Notes: a model not told the origin generated them from the sequence alone. A stretch of 64,000 bases of DNA from JBAXTZ01 sp041666525 (GCA_041666525.1 JBAYGT010000002.1:163635-227634); one strand, 5' to 3'. Positions 36,227 through 46,471 are shown, counted from the first letter of the stretch. A program made the numbers and translations.

Positions 36227-36255
36227 ATTCTAACACTTCCTAAAAAAGTAGTCAA
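36227..36255 (-). promoter_or_regulatory. promoter of rnpB
   Basis: TTGACT (36250-36255) and TAGAAT (36227-36232) on the minus strand with exactly 17 bases between. The expected transcription start, six to seven bases downstream, coincides with the P1-defined 5' end of the RNase P RNA near 36221. Confidence 0.8.
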
Positions 36256-36286
36256 ACAATGTTTCGAAACGGTTGATACAAAAAAA

Positions 36287-36312
36287 AGACAATTTCTGTT
36301 AAGAAATTGTCT
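36287..36312 (-). terminator. intrinsic terminator after fabK
   Basis: An 11-bp perfect stem (36287-36297 with 36302-36312) with loop GTTA. It is followed on the minus strand by eight T. It stands seven bases after the fabK stop. Confidence 0.9.
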
Positions 36313-36318
36313 GAAAAT

Positions 36319-37254
36319 TTATTTTGGCAATTTTGCTACAACAGCATCAACGTTCCCCATAAGTCTTTGCATTATTTCATCACAAGTCAACTGTTCATTG
36401 ATCATTCCGGCAATTTGGCCTATCATAACCGAACCATGTTCTACTTCACCATCAACTACTGCTAACCGCAGCTTTCCGGCACCAAGTTTTTCTAATTCTT
36501 CGACCGGCGCATTTTGCCGTTCCATTTCTTCAAATTGGCGCGTAAACAAATTTTTCAACACCCGGACTGGATGTCCTGTAGAAAAACCGGTTATAACCGT
36601 CGAACGGTCTTTAGCTTTTAGTACCATATCTTTATAATTCTGATGCGCATTACATTCTTTGGCAACAACAAACAATGATCCGATTTGGACCCCTTGTGCT
36701 CCTAAAGCAAACGCTGCAACTACACCACGTGAATCAGCAATACCACCAGCAGCAATTACGGGAATATTTACTGCGTCAACAACTTGCGGCAACAATGCCA
36801 TTGTTGTCAAATCTCCGACGTGTCCTCCGCCTTCGAGTCCCTCAGCAATAATACCATCTACACCCATGCGCTCCATTTTTTTAGCCAAAGCCACCGAAGC
36901 AACTACCGGGAAAATTTGCGCGCCAATTTCTTTCAAACGCTTGATATATTTCCCGGGATTGCCGGCGCCGGTAGTAACTACCGGAATTCGCTCAGCAATT
37001 ATAATATCCATAATTTCTTCAACAAACGGCGACATCAGCATTACATTAACACCGAACGGTTTATCGGTTAAAGTCTTAGCTTTGCGAATTTCTTTCAAAA
37101 ATGGTTCTCCCGGCATCTGACCGGCACCGATCAAACCCAAACCACCCGCATTAGATACCGCGGCCGCCAAATCAGCATCAGCGACCCACGCCATACCACC
37201 CTGAATAACCGGATATTTGATATTCAGCATTTCACAAATTTTATATTTGCTCAC
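36319..37254 (-). CDS. fabK: enoyl-ACP reductase II FabK
   Basis: An FMN-dependent enoyl-ACP reductase of the nitronate monooxygenase superfamily, replacing FabI in the last step of fatty acid elongation. The N-terminal IKYPVIQGGMAWV segment and GLEGGGHVGD, AAGGIADSRG and GAQGVQIGSLF phosphate-binding motifs are visible. Length is 311 aa. Its GTG start shares one base with the fabH TAG stop (TAGTG). Pairing with FabH makes FabK more likely than a true nitronate monooxygenase. Reliance on FabK would predict triclosan tolerance. Confidence 0.88.
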   Translation of the reverse strand: MSKYKICEMLNIKYPVIQGGMAWVADADLAAAVSNAGGLGLIGAGQMPGEPFLKEIRKAKTLTDKPFGVNVMLMSPFVEEIMDIIIAERIPVVTTGAGNPGKYIKRLKEIGAQIFPVVASVALAKKMERMGVDGIIAEGLEGGGHVGDLTTMALLPQVVDAVNIPVIAAGGIADSRGVVAAFALGAQGVQIGSLFVVAKECNAHQNYKDMVLKAKDRSTVITGFSTGHPVRVLKNLFTRQFEEMERQNAPVEELEKLGAGKLRLAVVDGEVEHGSVMIGQIAGMINEQLTCDEIMQRLMGNVDAVVAKLPK

Positions 37255-38255
37255 TATTTAACAATTCCTCCCCATCTTAAAACGCAAGATGCCCATGTTA
37301 AACCAGCGCCAAATCCTACCAAAACGGAATGTTCATCATCAATCAATTTTCCAGCGATTTTTGCTTCACAAAGTGCCATAGGAATAGACGCAGATGAAGT
37401 GTTACCGTAATTTTGGATGTTGACAACAACGCGATCCATCGGTAATTTTAAACGTTTAGCTGCGGCCTGGATTATCCGAATATTTGCCTGATGCGGAATT
37501 AATAAACTAACATCATCAACGGTAATTCCTGATTTTTCCACCGCTTTTATTGCAGTCGCTCCCATGATTTTTACTGCAAATTTATACACTTCATTGCCGT
37601 TCATTTGAATAAAATGTTTATGAGCAGCAACAGTTTCTGCTGTTGCTGGCATCCGCGTACCACCAGCTTCTACCTTAAGCAATTCACCGCCACTACCGTC
37701 TGCTCCGAGATCAAATCCCAATAAACCATAACCATCAGCCACTTTAGATACCACTGCCGCACCGGCGCCATCACCAAAAAGCACGCAGGTGTTTCGATCG
37801 GTCCAATCAGTGATTTTCGTAAGCGTCTCTGCACCGATAACCAGAATATTCTTATATGTACCGTTCTGCACAAACTGGCTGGCGGTTATAAGCGCGTACA
37901 CAAATCCCGAACAGCCAGCGGCAAGATCAAACGCCGCTGCATTTTTAGCGCCGATACGATTTTGAACGAGACAGGCTACCGACGGAAAAAACATATCCGG
38001 CGACGCAGTTGCAACGATAATTAAATTAATGTCTTCTACTGCAACATTTGCATCTTTTAGAGCCGCCTCAGCAGCACGAACTGCTAAATCCGAGGTTGTG
38101 ACATCAGCCTCAACAACATGACGTTGCTTTATTCCGGTAACCTCAGTTATCCACGCATCAGACGTATCGACAATTTTTTCAATATCAGCGTTAGTAACAA
38201 CTTTTTCAGGAACATACATACCTAATCCGATAATTCCTGCTGAACATATTTCCAT
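37254..38255 (-). CDS. fabH: beta-ketoacyl-ACP synthase III FabH
   Basis: Condenses acetyl-CoA with malonyl-ACP to start fatty acid synthesis. The catalytic triad is visible as C115 in AAGCSGF, His in LIPHQANIR and Asn in NYGNTSSAS. From ATG 38255 (GGAGA upstream) it is 333 aa. Its stop overlaps the fabK start, forming a two-gene operon with its own promoter and terminator. No acpP or fabD is nearby. Confidence 0.95.
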   Translation of the reverse strand: MEICSAGIIGLGMYVPEKVVTNADIEKIVDTSDAWITEVTGIKQRHVVEADVTTSDLAVRAAEAALKDANVAVEDINLIIVATASPDMFFPSVACLVQNRIGAKNAAAFDLAAGCSGFVYALITASQFVQNGTYKNILVIGAETLTKITDWTDRNTCVLFGDGAGAAVVSKVADGYGLLGFDLGADGSGGELLKVEAGGTRMPATAETVAAHKHFIQMNGNEVYKFAVKIMGATAIKAVEKSGITVDDVSLLIPHQANIRIIQAAAKRLKLPMDRVVVNIQNYGNTSSASIPMALCEAKIAGKLIDDEHSVLVGFGAGLTWASCVLRWGGIVK

Positions 38256-38320
38256 GACTATTATCTCCAAACTTCAATAAATGTATTATCACTATATGCA
38301 CTTCTGACAGCAACTCGTTT

Positions 38321-38349
38321 ATTATAGTACTTTACACAAAATATTACAA
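38321..38349 (-). promoter_or_regulatory. promoter of fabH-fabK
   Basis: TTGTAA (38344-38349) and a perfect TATAAT (38321-38326) on the minus strand, 17 bases apart, leaving a leader of about 60 nt before fabH. I see no FapR- or FabT-like operator. Confidence 0.7.
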
Positions 38350-38392
38350 TCTTTTACGATTTTGGCGGCACAATGCCATTGTTTATCTGCCT

Positions 38393-40624
38393 CTAATTTT
38401 TATAAGTACATTTAGGAAACTTATTGCAACCAATAAATTTTCCATATTTGCTAGTACGCTCAACCAAGTTACCCTCGTCACAAACCGGACATTTTTTATT
38501 CAACTCGACCGCTAAGGTGTTCGGAACAGTGTCTAATATTGGCATTCCGTCTTTATCTTTATAACTCCTCCCACAGGCCATACATTTCCAAAAAGCACCA
38601 TATTTCCCTTCAAACCGTTTGATTACCCGTTCGCAAACTAAACACAAATTCGCCCCAGCAATATTCTGCATGTCAAAACTCAATTTCGAAAAAATTCCAA
38701 TGTTATTTAGTTGCTCGTAAAGTTTATCCCAGAACTTTTTAGCGGCGCTTGAAAACTCGTGCGCCACACATTCAGTTACAATATCATCGAGAAACATTTC
38801 ATAGACTGCCGTCGTCAGCGGATTGGCTAAAAAACCCAATTCTTGACTGGTCTCCTGTTGTGCAGTGAAGGAGCCAATCAACGTTGCTCCCAATTCAGTA
38901 CCAATAAGGTATTTCTTTTGTTTATCAATAAACTTTTTACGATACAGATTTTCAATAATCCCGGCGCGAGTAGCTTCAGTACCCAATCCGGATGACTCTT
39001 TAAGAATTGCCCGATATTCTTTTATCAAGCGCTCTGAAGTCTCTGCATCGTAATTCATTTGCTTGACTAACTCCGGAACCCGGCTATGAATATTGGTCAT
39101 CGCTTTGATAAGCGTACCTTCAGTATAATGTTTGGGTTTTGTAGCTTTTTTTGAAAATAATTTAGTGTCAACACATAGCACCGGTTGATCATTTGCTAAT
39201 ACCGGTAAAATCATTTCCGCATCATTTTCTTCAGCTACGTTATCTTCGTCTTTCTTGGTTGAAGTAACGGCAGTCGCCACAAAAACACTTTTCCAGCCCA
39301 AATTAACAATTGTTTTGCCTATAGCCCTAAACTGGTACTGTTCAACATCCACCAATATTTCCACCTCATCGTAGAGCATTTCCGGATAGAACTGTGCCAG
39401 ATATTGTACTGAAATTAAATGAAAAACATTTTTGATGTCGGGATATTTTTTTGTCAATTCTTCTAGTGCGGTAAGATTGGCACCGGTCGGAACAATTGCA
39501 TGGTGCGCGAATATTTTTTCATCATTCCAAACCGCCGACCTAATCGAAGCATCTGGCATCAGCGTTTTATAACGTGACAATCGCAAAAGATTTTTCAATA
39601 CATTCGGTGCATCTTCAAATTGTGATACCGGCATATATTGACAATCAGTCCGCGGATAAGATGCCAGTTTGTTCTCATAGAGCGTTTGTGCCAAGTCCAA
39701 TACCTGTTGCGCTGTCAAACCAAATTTCTTATTGGCTTCGATTTGCAAATCAGACAGATTAAATAGCAGCGGCTGCCGTTGCGATTTTCGGGTATTGCTA
39801 TAACTTGCTATTTTGCCGGTTTTATTGATAATTTTAGCAACAATTTCCAATAACGGTTGTTTATCCAACAACTTGTTTTCATCGTCCAGTAAAGGTTTAA
39901 TCGCATCGGGTAAAACAAGTTTTGTGTCAAATTTATTATCACTGTCATCACGAAAAGTAGCCTGCAACTCATAAAACGTCTTGTCTTTAAAGTTTGCTAT
40001 TTCTTTATCACGATCAATAATCAATTTTAGTGTCGGCGTCTGAACCCGGCCAATGGATATTGAAGTATGATAACCATAAGAATCAAACATCCGCTTAAAC
40101 GCCCGTGAATAATTCATGCCAATCAGCCAGTCTGATTGTTGTCTGACCTCGGCGGCGGCTTTGTAGCCAACATATTCAGCATTGGGTTTCAATGTTGCAA
40201 AAGCCCGTTTAATCGACAAGTCATCAATCGCAGCCAGCCACAGGCGGCCAACCGGTTTATCGCTCTGTAAATAATCCAACACTTCGTCAACAAGCAATTG
40301 ACCTTCACGATCTGGGTCACCGGCATGAATAACTTCGCTGCAATTATTAAGCAATTCCTTTATCATAAAAACTTGCTGTTTTACGCCACCATCTTCGCGT
40401 AATTTATTAATAAATTTTTCCGGAATCATTGGCAATGCACAAGAGAATGATTTCCAGTCGGGAAAATAATCGCCCGGTTCATATAATTCAAGCATATGAC
40501 CAAATACCCAGGTAACAACATAGTCATTTTTACACTCAATATAACCGGATTTGCGATAGCTACTCCCCAGCCATTCGGCTATCGCCCGCCCAAGGCTGGG
40601 TTTTTCCGCGATAATAAGTTTCAT
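38393..40624 (-). CDS. topB: DNA topoisomerase III
   Basis: A type IA topoisomerase acting mainly as a decatenase. The TOPRIM domain starts at MKLIIAEKPSLGRA and has IHAGDPDREGQLL. The active-site tyrosine is in ASYPRTDCQYM. The C-terminus carries a four-cysteine zinc ribbon (CLVCERV and CMACGRS) and a second one (CPVCDEG and CNKFPKC), more than the usual E. coli TopB has. Length is 743 aa. This is the second type IA enzyme in the window besides topA. It appears to be transcribed alone. Confidence 0.92.
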   Translation of the reverse strand: MKLIIAEKPSLGRAIAEWLGSSYRKSGYIECKNDYVVTWVFGHMLELYEPGDYFPDWKSFSCALPMIPEKFINKLREDGGVKQQVFMIKELLNNCSEVIHAGDPDREGQLLVDEVLDYLQSDKPVGRLWLAAIDDLSIKRAFATLKPNAEYVGYKAAAEVRQQSDWLIGMNYSRAFKRMFDSYGYHTSISIGRVQTPTLKLIIDRDKEIANFKDKTFYELQATFRDDSDNKFDTKLVLPDAIKPLLDDENKLLDKQPLLEIVAKIINKTGKIASYSNTRKSQRQPLLFNLSDLQIEANKKFGLTAQQVLDLAQTLYENKLASYPRTDCQYMPVSQFEDAPNVLKNLLRLSRYKTLMPDASIRSAVWNDEKIFAHHAIVPTGANLTALEELTKKYPDIKNVFHLISVQYLAQFYPEMLYDEVEILVDVEQYQFRAIGKTIVNLGWKSVFVATAVTSTKKDEDNVAEENDAEMILPVLANDQPVLCVDTKLFSKKATKPKHYTEGTLIKAMTNIHSRVPELVKQMNYDAETSERLIKEYRAILKESSGLGTEATRAGIIENLYRKKFIDKQKKYLIGTELGATLIGSFTAQQETSQELGFLANPLTTAVYEMFLDDIVTECVAHEFSSAAKKFWDKLYEQLNNIGIFSKLSFDMQNIAGANLCLVCERVIKRFEGKYGAFWKCMACGRSYKDKDGMPILDTVPNTLAVELNKKCPVCDEGNLVERTSKYGKFIGCNKFPKCTYKN

Positions 40625-40668
40625 CTATGACTCCAAATAATTCTAGGGTGCCGACAACTGATTAACAA

Positions 40669-42261
40669 TTATTCACCAGCTATTATTACTTTTTCAAACC
40701 CATTTAAATTAACATTCTTGCTTTTAGGTATACAAAGCATATTTTTAGAAACAATATTTCCAAAAACGTTTTCTTTATTGCCATAATAATTATTCGAATT
40801 AAAAAGTAACGGACAGTGCCAGTAAAGTTCATACCCCAACATCAGAAGATATTTTATCAAAGCAACTGACTTTTCTTCTCGATCATTTTCTACGTACATA
40901 ATCGGTTGATATTTATCAATGGTTTGTTTTGCCCCTTTTAAAACATCCAGCTCCATGCCTTCAACATCGATTTTTATAAAATGACAAAATGGTAAATCCA
41001 TACTATCAACTGTGATAACATCGACGACCTCTCCTTGTTCCCATGAACCAAGGCTCAGACCACCCCAATTATTCTCTTTTTCAAAATCCAACAAAGGCAC
41101 CATAAGTGTACCTGGCAATTCGCCCACTGCTTTCTGATAGCAAAACGTGTTGGTGATGCTGTTTATTGCTAAATTGCCTGCTAAAACTTGAAAGACTAAC
41201 CGTTGTGGTTCGAAAGCAAACACTGTACCGCTTTGGCCGACTATTCTTGACAAAGCGACAGTATGCGCACCAATATTTGCGCCAATTTCCAAAATTATGT
41301 TACCCTCGCGCACAATTTGTTTGAACAACTCAAATTCACCCTCGGAAAATTCTCCATAGTTGTTTAACGATTTTCCAACATAAGCGTCTAATTTGTTGTA
41401 AATCATCTTTCCGTAACGACAGTCTTTGATTTCATTAAAATCAGGCATACAATCCTCCGTTAATTTAGCAAATTGTTCAACCGGTGCTGCTAATTGTTTA
41501 CTTTTCGGTAAATTATAAATTCCAGGCGAAAGCCATTCAGGTAGCTTTTTGTACACGATATGTCGCCAGGAATCAATATGATGAACACTATAGCCTAAAT
41601 CGTTAAATAATTTATCTAAGGACTTTAACGTGTATATTGTAATATGACCATTTCTAGGCGAAATGTACCAGTAGTTCATATCATGAACAGGCAGATTTTC
41701 TATAGTCAATGTTGTAAATAAAACCGCACCTTCATCTGAAAGAAAATCAATTATAGTTTCAGCGGTATGCTTTGGATTCGCAGTATGTTCAAATACTTCA
41801 ATTGCAGTAACTAAATCAAATTTCATATCTGCATGAATACTGCTAACCTTTGAAATCGGATCATAAGTAAAAGCAAAATTACCTTTTTCAGTTAGAAGTT
41901 GTGCAAGTCGCCCGCTTCCACCGCCAAAGTCTAAAATGTTCAAACTGCTATGATTGCCGATCAGATTACTTACCATTTCAAAGCTTTGCTCAGGGCGAAT
42001 TTTTTCATAATCTGGATCAACTAATTTGTATTCTTCGTTATAGATATTACGAGAAAAATCATCATAACTCCATTCATCAAAATAGGTAGTGAAAAGCAGT
42101 CCGCAACTCTCGCAACGGTAGTAATATATAGGAATACCGCTCAGTTTTAAAAATTTTCCATTTCTTTCTCTACAGTTTTTATTGAAATCAACAACTCCGC
42201 ATATTTCCGAGTTGCCAGAACATATTTTACATAAACACTGAGTTTGTATTACTCGTTCCAC
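40669..42261 (-). CDS. two-domain methyltransferase: class I domain plus FkbM domain
   Basis: The protein starts with a zinc-ribbon-like segment of two CxxC pairs (CKIC near residue 13, CESC near 53). A class I methyltransferase domain follows, with motif I LDFGGGSGRLAQL and FDLVTAIEVFEH. From about residue 315 a second, FkbM-type domain has ILEIGANIGAHTVALS and FIKIDVEGMELDVLKGA. The FkbM family often methylates sugars or polyketides. Fusion of both suggests two consecutive methylations, perhaps of a surface glycan; substrate unknown. GTG 42261 is six bases after GGAGGA; an ATG at 42267 is too close to it. Confidence 0.75.
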   Translation of the reverse strand: MERVIQTQCLCKICSGNSEICGVVDFNKNCRERNGKFLKLSGIPIYYYRCESCGLLFTTYFDEWSYDDFSRNIYNEEYKLVDPDYEKIRPEQSFEMVSNLIGNHSSLNILDFGGGSGRLAQLLTEKGNFAFTYDPISKVSSIHADMKFDLVTAIEVFEHTANPKHTAETIIDFLSDEGAVLFTTLTIENLPVHDMNYWYISPRNGHITIYTLKSLDKLFNDLGYSVHHIDSWRHIVYKKLPEWLSPGIYNLPKSKQLAAPVEQFAKLTEDCMPDFNEIKDCRYGKMIYNKLDAYVGKSLNNYGEFSEGEFELFKQIVREGNIILEIGANIGAHTVALSRIVGQSGTVFAFEPQRLVFQVLAGNLAINSITNTFCYQKAVGELPGTLMVPLLDFEKENNWGGLSLGSWEQGEVVDVITVDSMDLPFCHFIKIDVEGMELDVLKGAKQTIDKYQPIMYVENDREEKSVALIKYLLMLGYELYWHCPLLFNSNNYYGNKENVFGNIVSKNMLCIPKSKNVNLNGFEKVIIAGE

Positions 42262-42315
42262 TACCATTCCTCCGCAAAATTTTCAAAATTGCGCTCCAAA
42301 CTCCAATAAGAGATA

Positions 42316-43098
42316 TTAATAATACTCAGGCCGCAAGTCATCAAAAAGATCATTATACTCCGTAATTCTCTTGTTGTCTGCATCAGAAAACTCAATATCA
42401 CTGACGATTATCTGTTCTTCTTTATCTCCGGCGCGCTGCAAAATACTCCCGTTTGGTGTTACAATTTGGCTTCGACCAATAAAACCAAACTTATAACCGC
42501 CGCGATCTTCAATGCCTACTCTGTCGGCCGTTGCAGTGAACACACAATTATCGCGTGAGCGCACTGGCATACTGTCCGGGCAATGTGCACCGACCAGGTT
42601 TGATGGATGCGCAATCAGCTGGGCACCACGAAGTGCCAATGTGCGAGCGCTTTCCGGAAAATACCAGTCAAAACAAACCATCATTCCTATCCTGCCAAAC
42701 GGCAACTCAAACACTGAAAACGGAATATTTCCGGGCTGAAAAAACAGTTTCTCGCGATTATATAAATGAATCTTACGATATAGACCAATTGCGCCGCTCG
42801 GTCCAATTAGCCCAGATGAGTTGAATAGCTCGCCATTGTCATTTTCTGCGAAACCATAAACAACGTAGCAATCATTATTGCGACAAAATTCATGTAACGC
42901 ATAAAACGTCTCACCCTCAGCAAATTTTTCACTCAACTCATGTACTTCATATTCGTCGACAAAATTATAGCCACTGGCAAATAATTCTGGCAATACATAT
43001 AAATCAGCGTTCACTGATTTCATTAAACAAATGGCCGCAGCAATGTTAGCAGTTTTCTCGCCAAAAATAGGATTCGTTTGCACGACTGCTAGTTTCAT
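42316..43098 (-). CDS. carbon-nitrogen hydrolase (nitrilase superfamily)
   Basis: A 260-aa amidohydrolase with the Glu-Lys-Cys triad: Glu in LPELFASGY, Lys in YRKIHLY and Cys in MVCFDWYFPES. No signal peptide, so it is cytosolic. Likely substrates are amides or N-carbamoyl compounds. A link to the pyrimidine reductase genes preA-preT, which need a ureidopropionase downstream, is possible but they are 7 kb away. It lies upstream of the two-domain methyltransferase in the same orientation, with 54 bases between. Confidence 0.85.
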   Translation of the reverse strand: MKLAVVQTNPIFGEKTANIAAAICLMKSVNADLYVLPELFASGYNFVDEYEVHELSEKFAEGETFYALHEFCRNNDCYVVYGFAENDNGELFNSSGLIGPSGAIGLYRKIHLYNREKLFFQPGNIPFSVFELPFGRIGMMVCFDWYFPESARTLALRGAQLIAHPSNLVGAHCPDSMPVRSRDNCVFTATADRVGIEDRGGYKFGFIGRSQIVTPNGSILQRAGDKEEQIIVSDIEFSDADNKRITEYNDLFDDLRPEYY

Positions 43099-43189
43099 AA
43101 ATTATTTTCCTTCTTAATAATTAATCGTTTTATGATTTCGCCATTCACATTGAAATTTCCTGCTTTGAACAATAAACAATTTGACATTT

Positions 43190-43232
43190 AAAACAAAAAC
43201 GGCCGGTACTGTTTCCCGGTCGTTTTTGTTTT
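43190..43232 (-). terminator. intrinsic terminator after pepD
   Basis: A 17-bp stem (43190-43206 with 43216-43232) with one G-T wobble and runs of A and T at the base, so it could work in both directions. It lies 13 bases past the pepD stop. Confidence 0.85.
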
Positions 43233-43245
43233 AAATTATAAAAAC

Positions 43246-44712
43246 TTATTTTGCCAATTCTTCGAGCAGTTTTACGGTGAACTTGTAAAAACGCGGCACC
43301 GAGTCAATTTCAAGGTTCTCATCTGGAGAATGCGGATCAAAAATATTCGGTCCAAATGAAATCATTTGCATGTTTGGATATTTTTTTCCAATAACACCGC
43401 ACTCTAAACCGGCATGAATTGCCATAATAACCGGCTTTTTACGGAATACGCGTTTATAAACCACTTGGCATTTTTCATTAATATCGGCGTCAGGATTGGG
43501 TTGCCAACCTGGATAGCCATCGGATTGTGATATTTCAAAGCCATAAACACAAGTAAAGGCATTGATTTTTGCGACGATGGCGGACAATTGGCTGGCCACC
43601 GAACTCCTGTGACTCATTTTCACGAGCAACTGTCCGTTTTCAATTTTTACATAAGCCATATTAGTCGAGGTCTGTACCAATCCAGGAATCGAAGGCGACA
43701 TCGCGCACACACCATGCGGCATAGCAAGCAAAAATGCAATAAACTTCCAATCGTCCTGAGACGAAATTACACCAGACGGCGCATCAACTAACTCTGTTAA
43801 AGTAACTTGCACGTTCGGTTCGACGGTGCCGTATTCGTTACGAAAATCCGCTTGAATTGCAGCCAAAGCTTCAACAAGCTCGATCGCGTTTCTTGGTTCA
43901 ATAAATATGTCCGCATAAGCTTCGCGAGCAATAGCGTTTACTTTATTTCCGCCATTAATCGAGGCAATCTCCATACCAAAACCACGTGCATTTACCCACA
44001 ATGTCCGTGCCAACAATTTATTGGCGTTGCCCAAACCATCTTTAATATTTACCCCGGAATGTCCGCCCCGCAAACCGTTGACAGTCAAACGATAGGCTTT
44101 TTTTCCGTCAGTCGGCGTGGATTCAGCATAGCCATAGCTTACTGTACTGTTACGCCCGCCAGCGCAACCGATACAAAATTCGCCTTCCTCTTCGCTATCG
44201 AGGTTTAATAAATATTCAGCTTTTAACCAACCGGCTTTAAGATTGATCGCGCCAGTCATCCCGTCTTCTTCGTCAATTGTGAATAAGCATTCCAGCGGAC
44301 CATGCTTTAATTTGCCATCAGCTAAAATCGCCATTGCACAAGCAGCGCCGATTCCATTATCAGCACCAAGGGTAGTTCCTTTGGCACGTAAAAACCCATC
44401 GACAATTTTCAATTTAATACCATCAGTTAAGAAATTATGTTTAGTCGCACTATTTTTTTCGCAAACCATGTCAACATGGCCTTGCAAGGCAACAACAGGA
44501 GCGTTCTCCAATCCGGCTGACGCCGGTTTCCGTACCAAGATATTACCCACTTCGTCCCGTTCAACAGCTAATCCTAACGCAGTCATCTCAGCAACAATAT
44601 AGGCTGCAACCGCACTTTCGTTTTTTGAACCATGCGGTATTTCACACATTTTTGAAAAATAATGCCAAAGTTGTTTTGGCTCAGACGCTAACAATTGTTC
44701 AATGTTTTCCAC
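43246..44712 (-). CDS. pepD: aminoacyl-histidine dipeptidase (PepD)
   Basis: An M20-family zinc dipeptidase with broad Xaa-His specificity. Metal-binding motifs are HVDMVC, GADNGIGAACAM, TIDEEDGMTGA, and HAGLECGVIG near the C-terminus. Start is GTG 44712, with GGAGG seven bases upstream, giving 488 aa, the usual length. An in-frame ATG further upstream would place GGAGG inside the gene. It fits an amino-acid-fermenting lifestyle. Confidence 0.93.
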   Translation of the reverse strand: MENIEQLLASEPKQLWHYFSKMCEIPHGSKNESAVAAYIVAEMTALGLAVERDEVGNILVRKPASAGLENAPVVALQGHVDMVCEKNSATKHNFLTDGIKLKIVDGFLRAKGTTLGADNGIGAACAMAILADGKLKHGPLECLFTIDEEDGMTGAINLKAGWLKAEYLLNLDSEEEGEFCIGCAGGRNSTVSYGYAESTPTDGKKAYRLTVNGLRGGHSGVNIKDGLGNANKLLARTLWVNARGFGMEIASINGGNKVNAIAREAYADIFIEPRNAIELVEALAAIQADFRNEYGTVEPNVQVTLTELVDAPSGVISSQDDWKFIAFLLAMPHGVCAMSPSIPGLVQTSTNMAYVKIENGQLLVKMSHRSSVASQLSAIVAKINAFTCVYGFEISQSDGYPGWQPNPDADINEKCQVVYKRVFRKKPVIMAIHAGLECGVIGKKYPNMQMISFGPNIFDPHSPDENLEIDSVPRFYKFTVKLLEELAK

Positions 44713-44791
44713 CAGGTAACCTCCAAATAATTTGATTAATTTCCAAGACATCTGCTAAATTATAACTCATCATGCAATATTTTGCCAATAG

Positions 44792-46444
44792 TTATTGGCG
44801 ACCTATTTCGGCTTCATACGTCATCGCAATAATGCTCCCCATAAGTCCGGTTTCAAACGGCGGCGATTTGTGCACAAAACCATTTACATCATTTTGTAAT
44901 CCAGGAGAATGAATACAATCGGTAAGTAATGCAATCGCCAAATCATGAGCCGGATCAATTACTGTTAAGGTTCCCGTCCAGCCATTATGACCAAAGGCTT
45001 GATTAGAAGCATACGGTCCAAAACAATATTTCATGTCATTTCCGGTATACCAACCGGGTTTAAGCCAACCCAGTCCCCGGCAAGAATCGGTCACTGCCAT
45101 CTGCGTAAAATAGCCAGCAGTGATTGGATCACATAGTTGGTAGTTTCCATAACCACCATTGTTTAACATCAATTGCATCAGCACCGCTAAATCATTGGTA
45201 TTGCTAAACAAACCGGCGTGTCCGGCGACTCCGTCCATTGCGTAGAAGGCTTTTTCGTCGTGAACTTCACCGCGCAACGTATAAGTTCGCACATTAGGAA
45301 AATTTATTCGCCCGTCGCGGGTATTACCGTTTCGTTCTGTTGCAGCACATTGCTCCGGCAAGAAACCCTTACGAAGCGGATTATACATAGTATGTGACAA
45401 TCCCAATGGTTGATAAATTGTTGTTTCCACATATTTGTCCAATGGCATATTCGTTACCGCTTCGACGACTAAACCAAGCAACATAAAATCAGTATCGCTG
45501 TACTGAGTTTTACTGCCGGTCGGATAAACTATCGGCGCTTTCATCAATAGTTTGCGAGTTGTAACTGCATTCTGCGAAAACCACTTATCAGTAGCTTTGT
45601 GAAAAAATATCTCCGGTGCGAATCCGGCATTATGCACCAACAAATTACGCACTGCGACATTTTCCCGGCCATCACCGATAAATTCCGACAAATATTTACA
45701 GACCTTGTCGTCTACATTAATTTTTCCTTCGGCTACCAATTTCATCACCGCGTAATTAGTAGCATACATTTTGCTGTTTGATGCTAAATCAAAAATATCA
45801 TCCAAAGTTAACTTGACACGATCCTTAACTGCAATTTCACGATTCTTGTCCCATACTTGCACATAACCGTAAGCTGTATTCTTTACTATAACTCCGTTTT
45901 TGACAATCACCAGTTGTGCCGCCGGAAAATTTTTGGAAACTTCGCTGTTTATTAATTTATCAATCAAATCCAGTTTTTCTTGCGACATTCCGGCGCGTTC
46001 GGGTAAATCGCTAACTAATTCAGGATAACTAACATACAGCTCGAAATATGCTGATTTTTTTTCAACTACGCTAGCCGGAAGCACAATGTTTTCCACTCGC
46101 AACATGTTTATGCCATCACGGGTATAATCGTTAATTTTCAATACAACACTGCTATCTGCCTTATTGAAAACCGATTTAGTGTTTATTTTTTTGTCGTTAA
46201 TATAAATATCAGCAGCAGTTACGCCACAGTTACGAATATACATAGTTCCCTGCCCGCGATAGCTTTTAAAATAACGTTTATTGTTCACTAATTGTCTGGT
46301 TGACGGATCACGATCAGGAAACACCGGATCAAATTGCCCAACTAATTTGGCAGGCACTGCATCTTCAGCGCCAACTGCCAAATACAAACTACTGCCAATT
46401 GTTATAAGCATTGTAATAAGCAATATTGATAACACTTTACACAT
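44792..46444 (-). CDS. exported serine hydrolase, PBP4B/class C beta-lactamase-like
   Basis: An N-terminal signal sequence (about residues 1-26, hydrophobic core LSILLITMLITIGSS) predicts export. A small beta-rich domain follows, then a beta-lactamase-fold domain with the SxxK motif in ASNSKMYATNY and a Tyr motif in TQYSDTDFMLLG. It resembles penicillin-binding protein PBP4B (YfeW). These are DD-carboxypeptidase or esterase-like and usually dispensable. Length is 550 aa. Confidence 0.82.
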   Translation of the reverse strand: MCKVLSILLITMLITIGSSLYLAVGAEDAVPAKLVGQFDPVFPDRDPSTRQLVNNKRYFKSYRGQGTMYIRNCGVTAADIYINDKKINTKSVFNKADSSVVLKINDYTRDGINMLRVENIVLPASVVEKKSAYFELYVSYPELVSDLPERAGMSQEKLDLIDKLINSEVSKNFPAAQLVIVKNGVIVKNTAYGYVQVWDKNREIAVKDRVKLTLDDIFDLASNSKMYATNYAVMKLVAEGKINVDDKVCKYLSEFIGDGRENVAVRNLLVHNAGFAPEIFFHKATDKWFSQNAVTTRKLLMKAPIVYPTGSKTQYSDTDFMLLGLVVEAVTNMPLDKYVETTIYQPLGLSHTMYNPLRKGFLPEQCAATERNGNTRDGRINFPNVRTYTLRGEVHDEKAFYAMDGVAGHAGLFSNTNDLAVLMQLMLNNGGYGNYQLCDPITAGYFTQMAVTDSCRGLGWLKPGWYTGNDMKYCFGPYASNQAFGHNGWTGTLTVIDPAHDLAIALLTDCIHSPGLQNDVNGFVHKSPPFETGLMGSIIAMTYEAEIGRQ

Positions 46445-46471
46445 AACAACTCCTTAATCATTTGTTTTCTT

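Noticed and set aside
35916..36233. Open frame of 105 codons on the plus strand
   Set aside because: It lies across the RNase P RNA gene on the other strand; the conserved RNA core explains the sequence.
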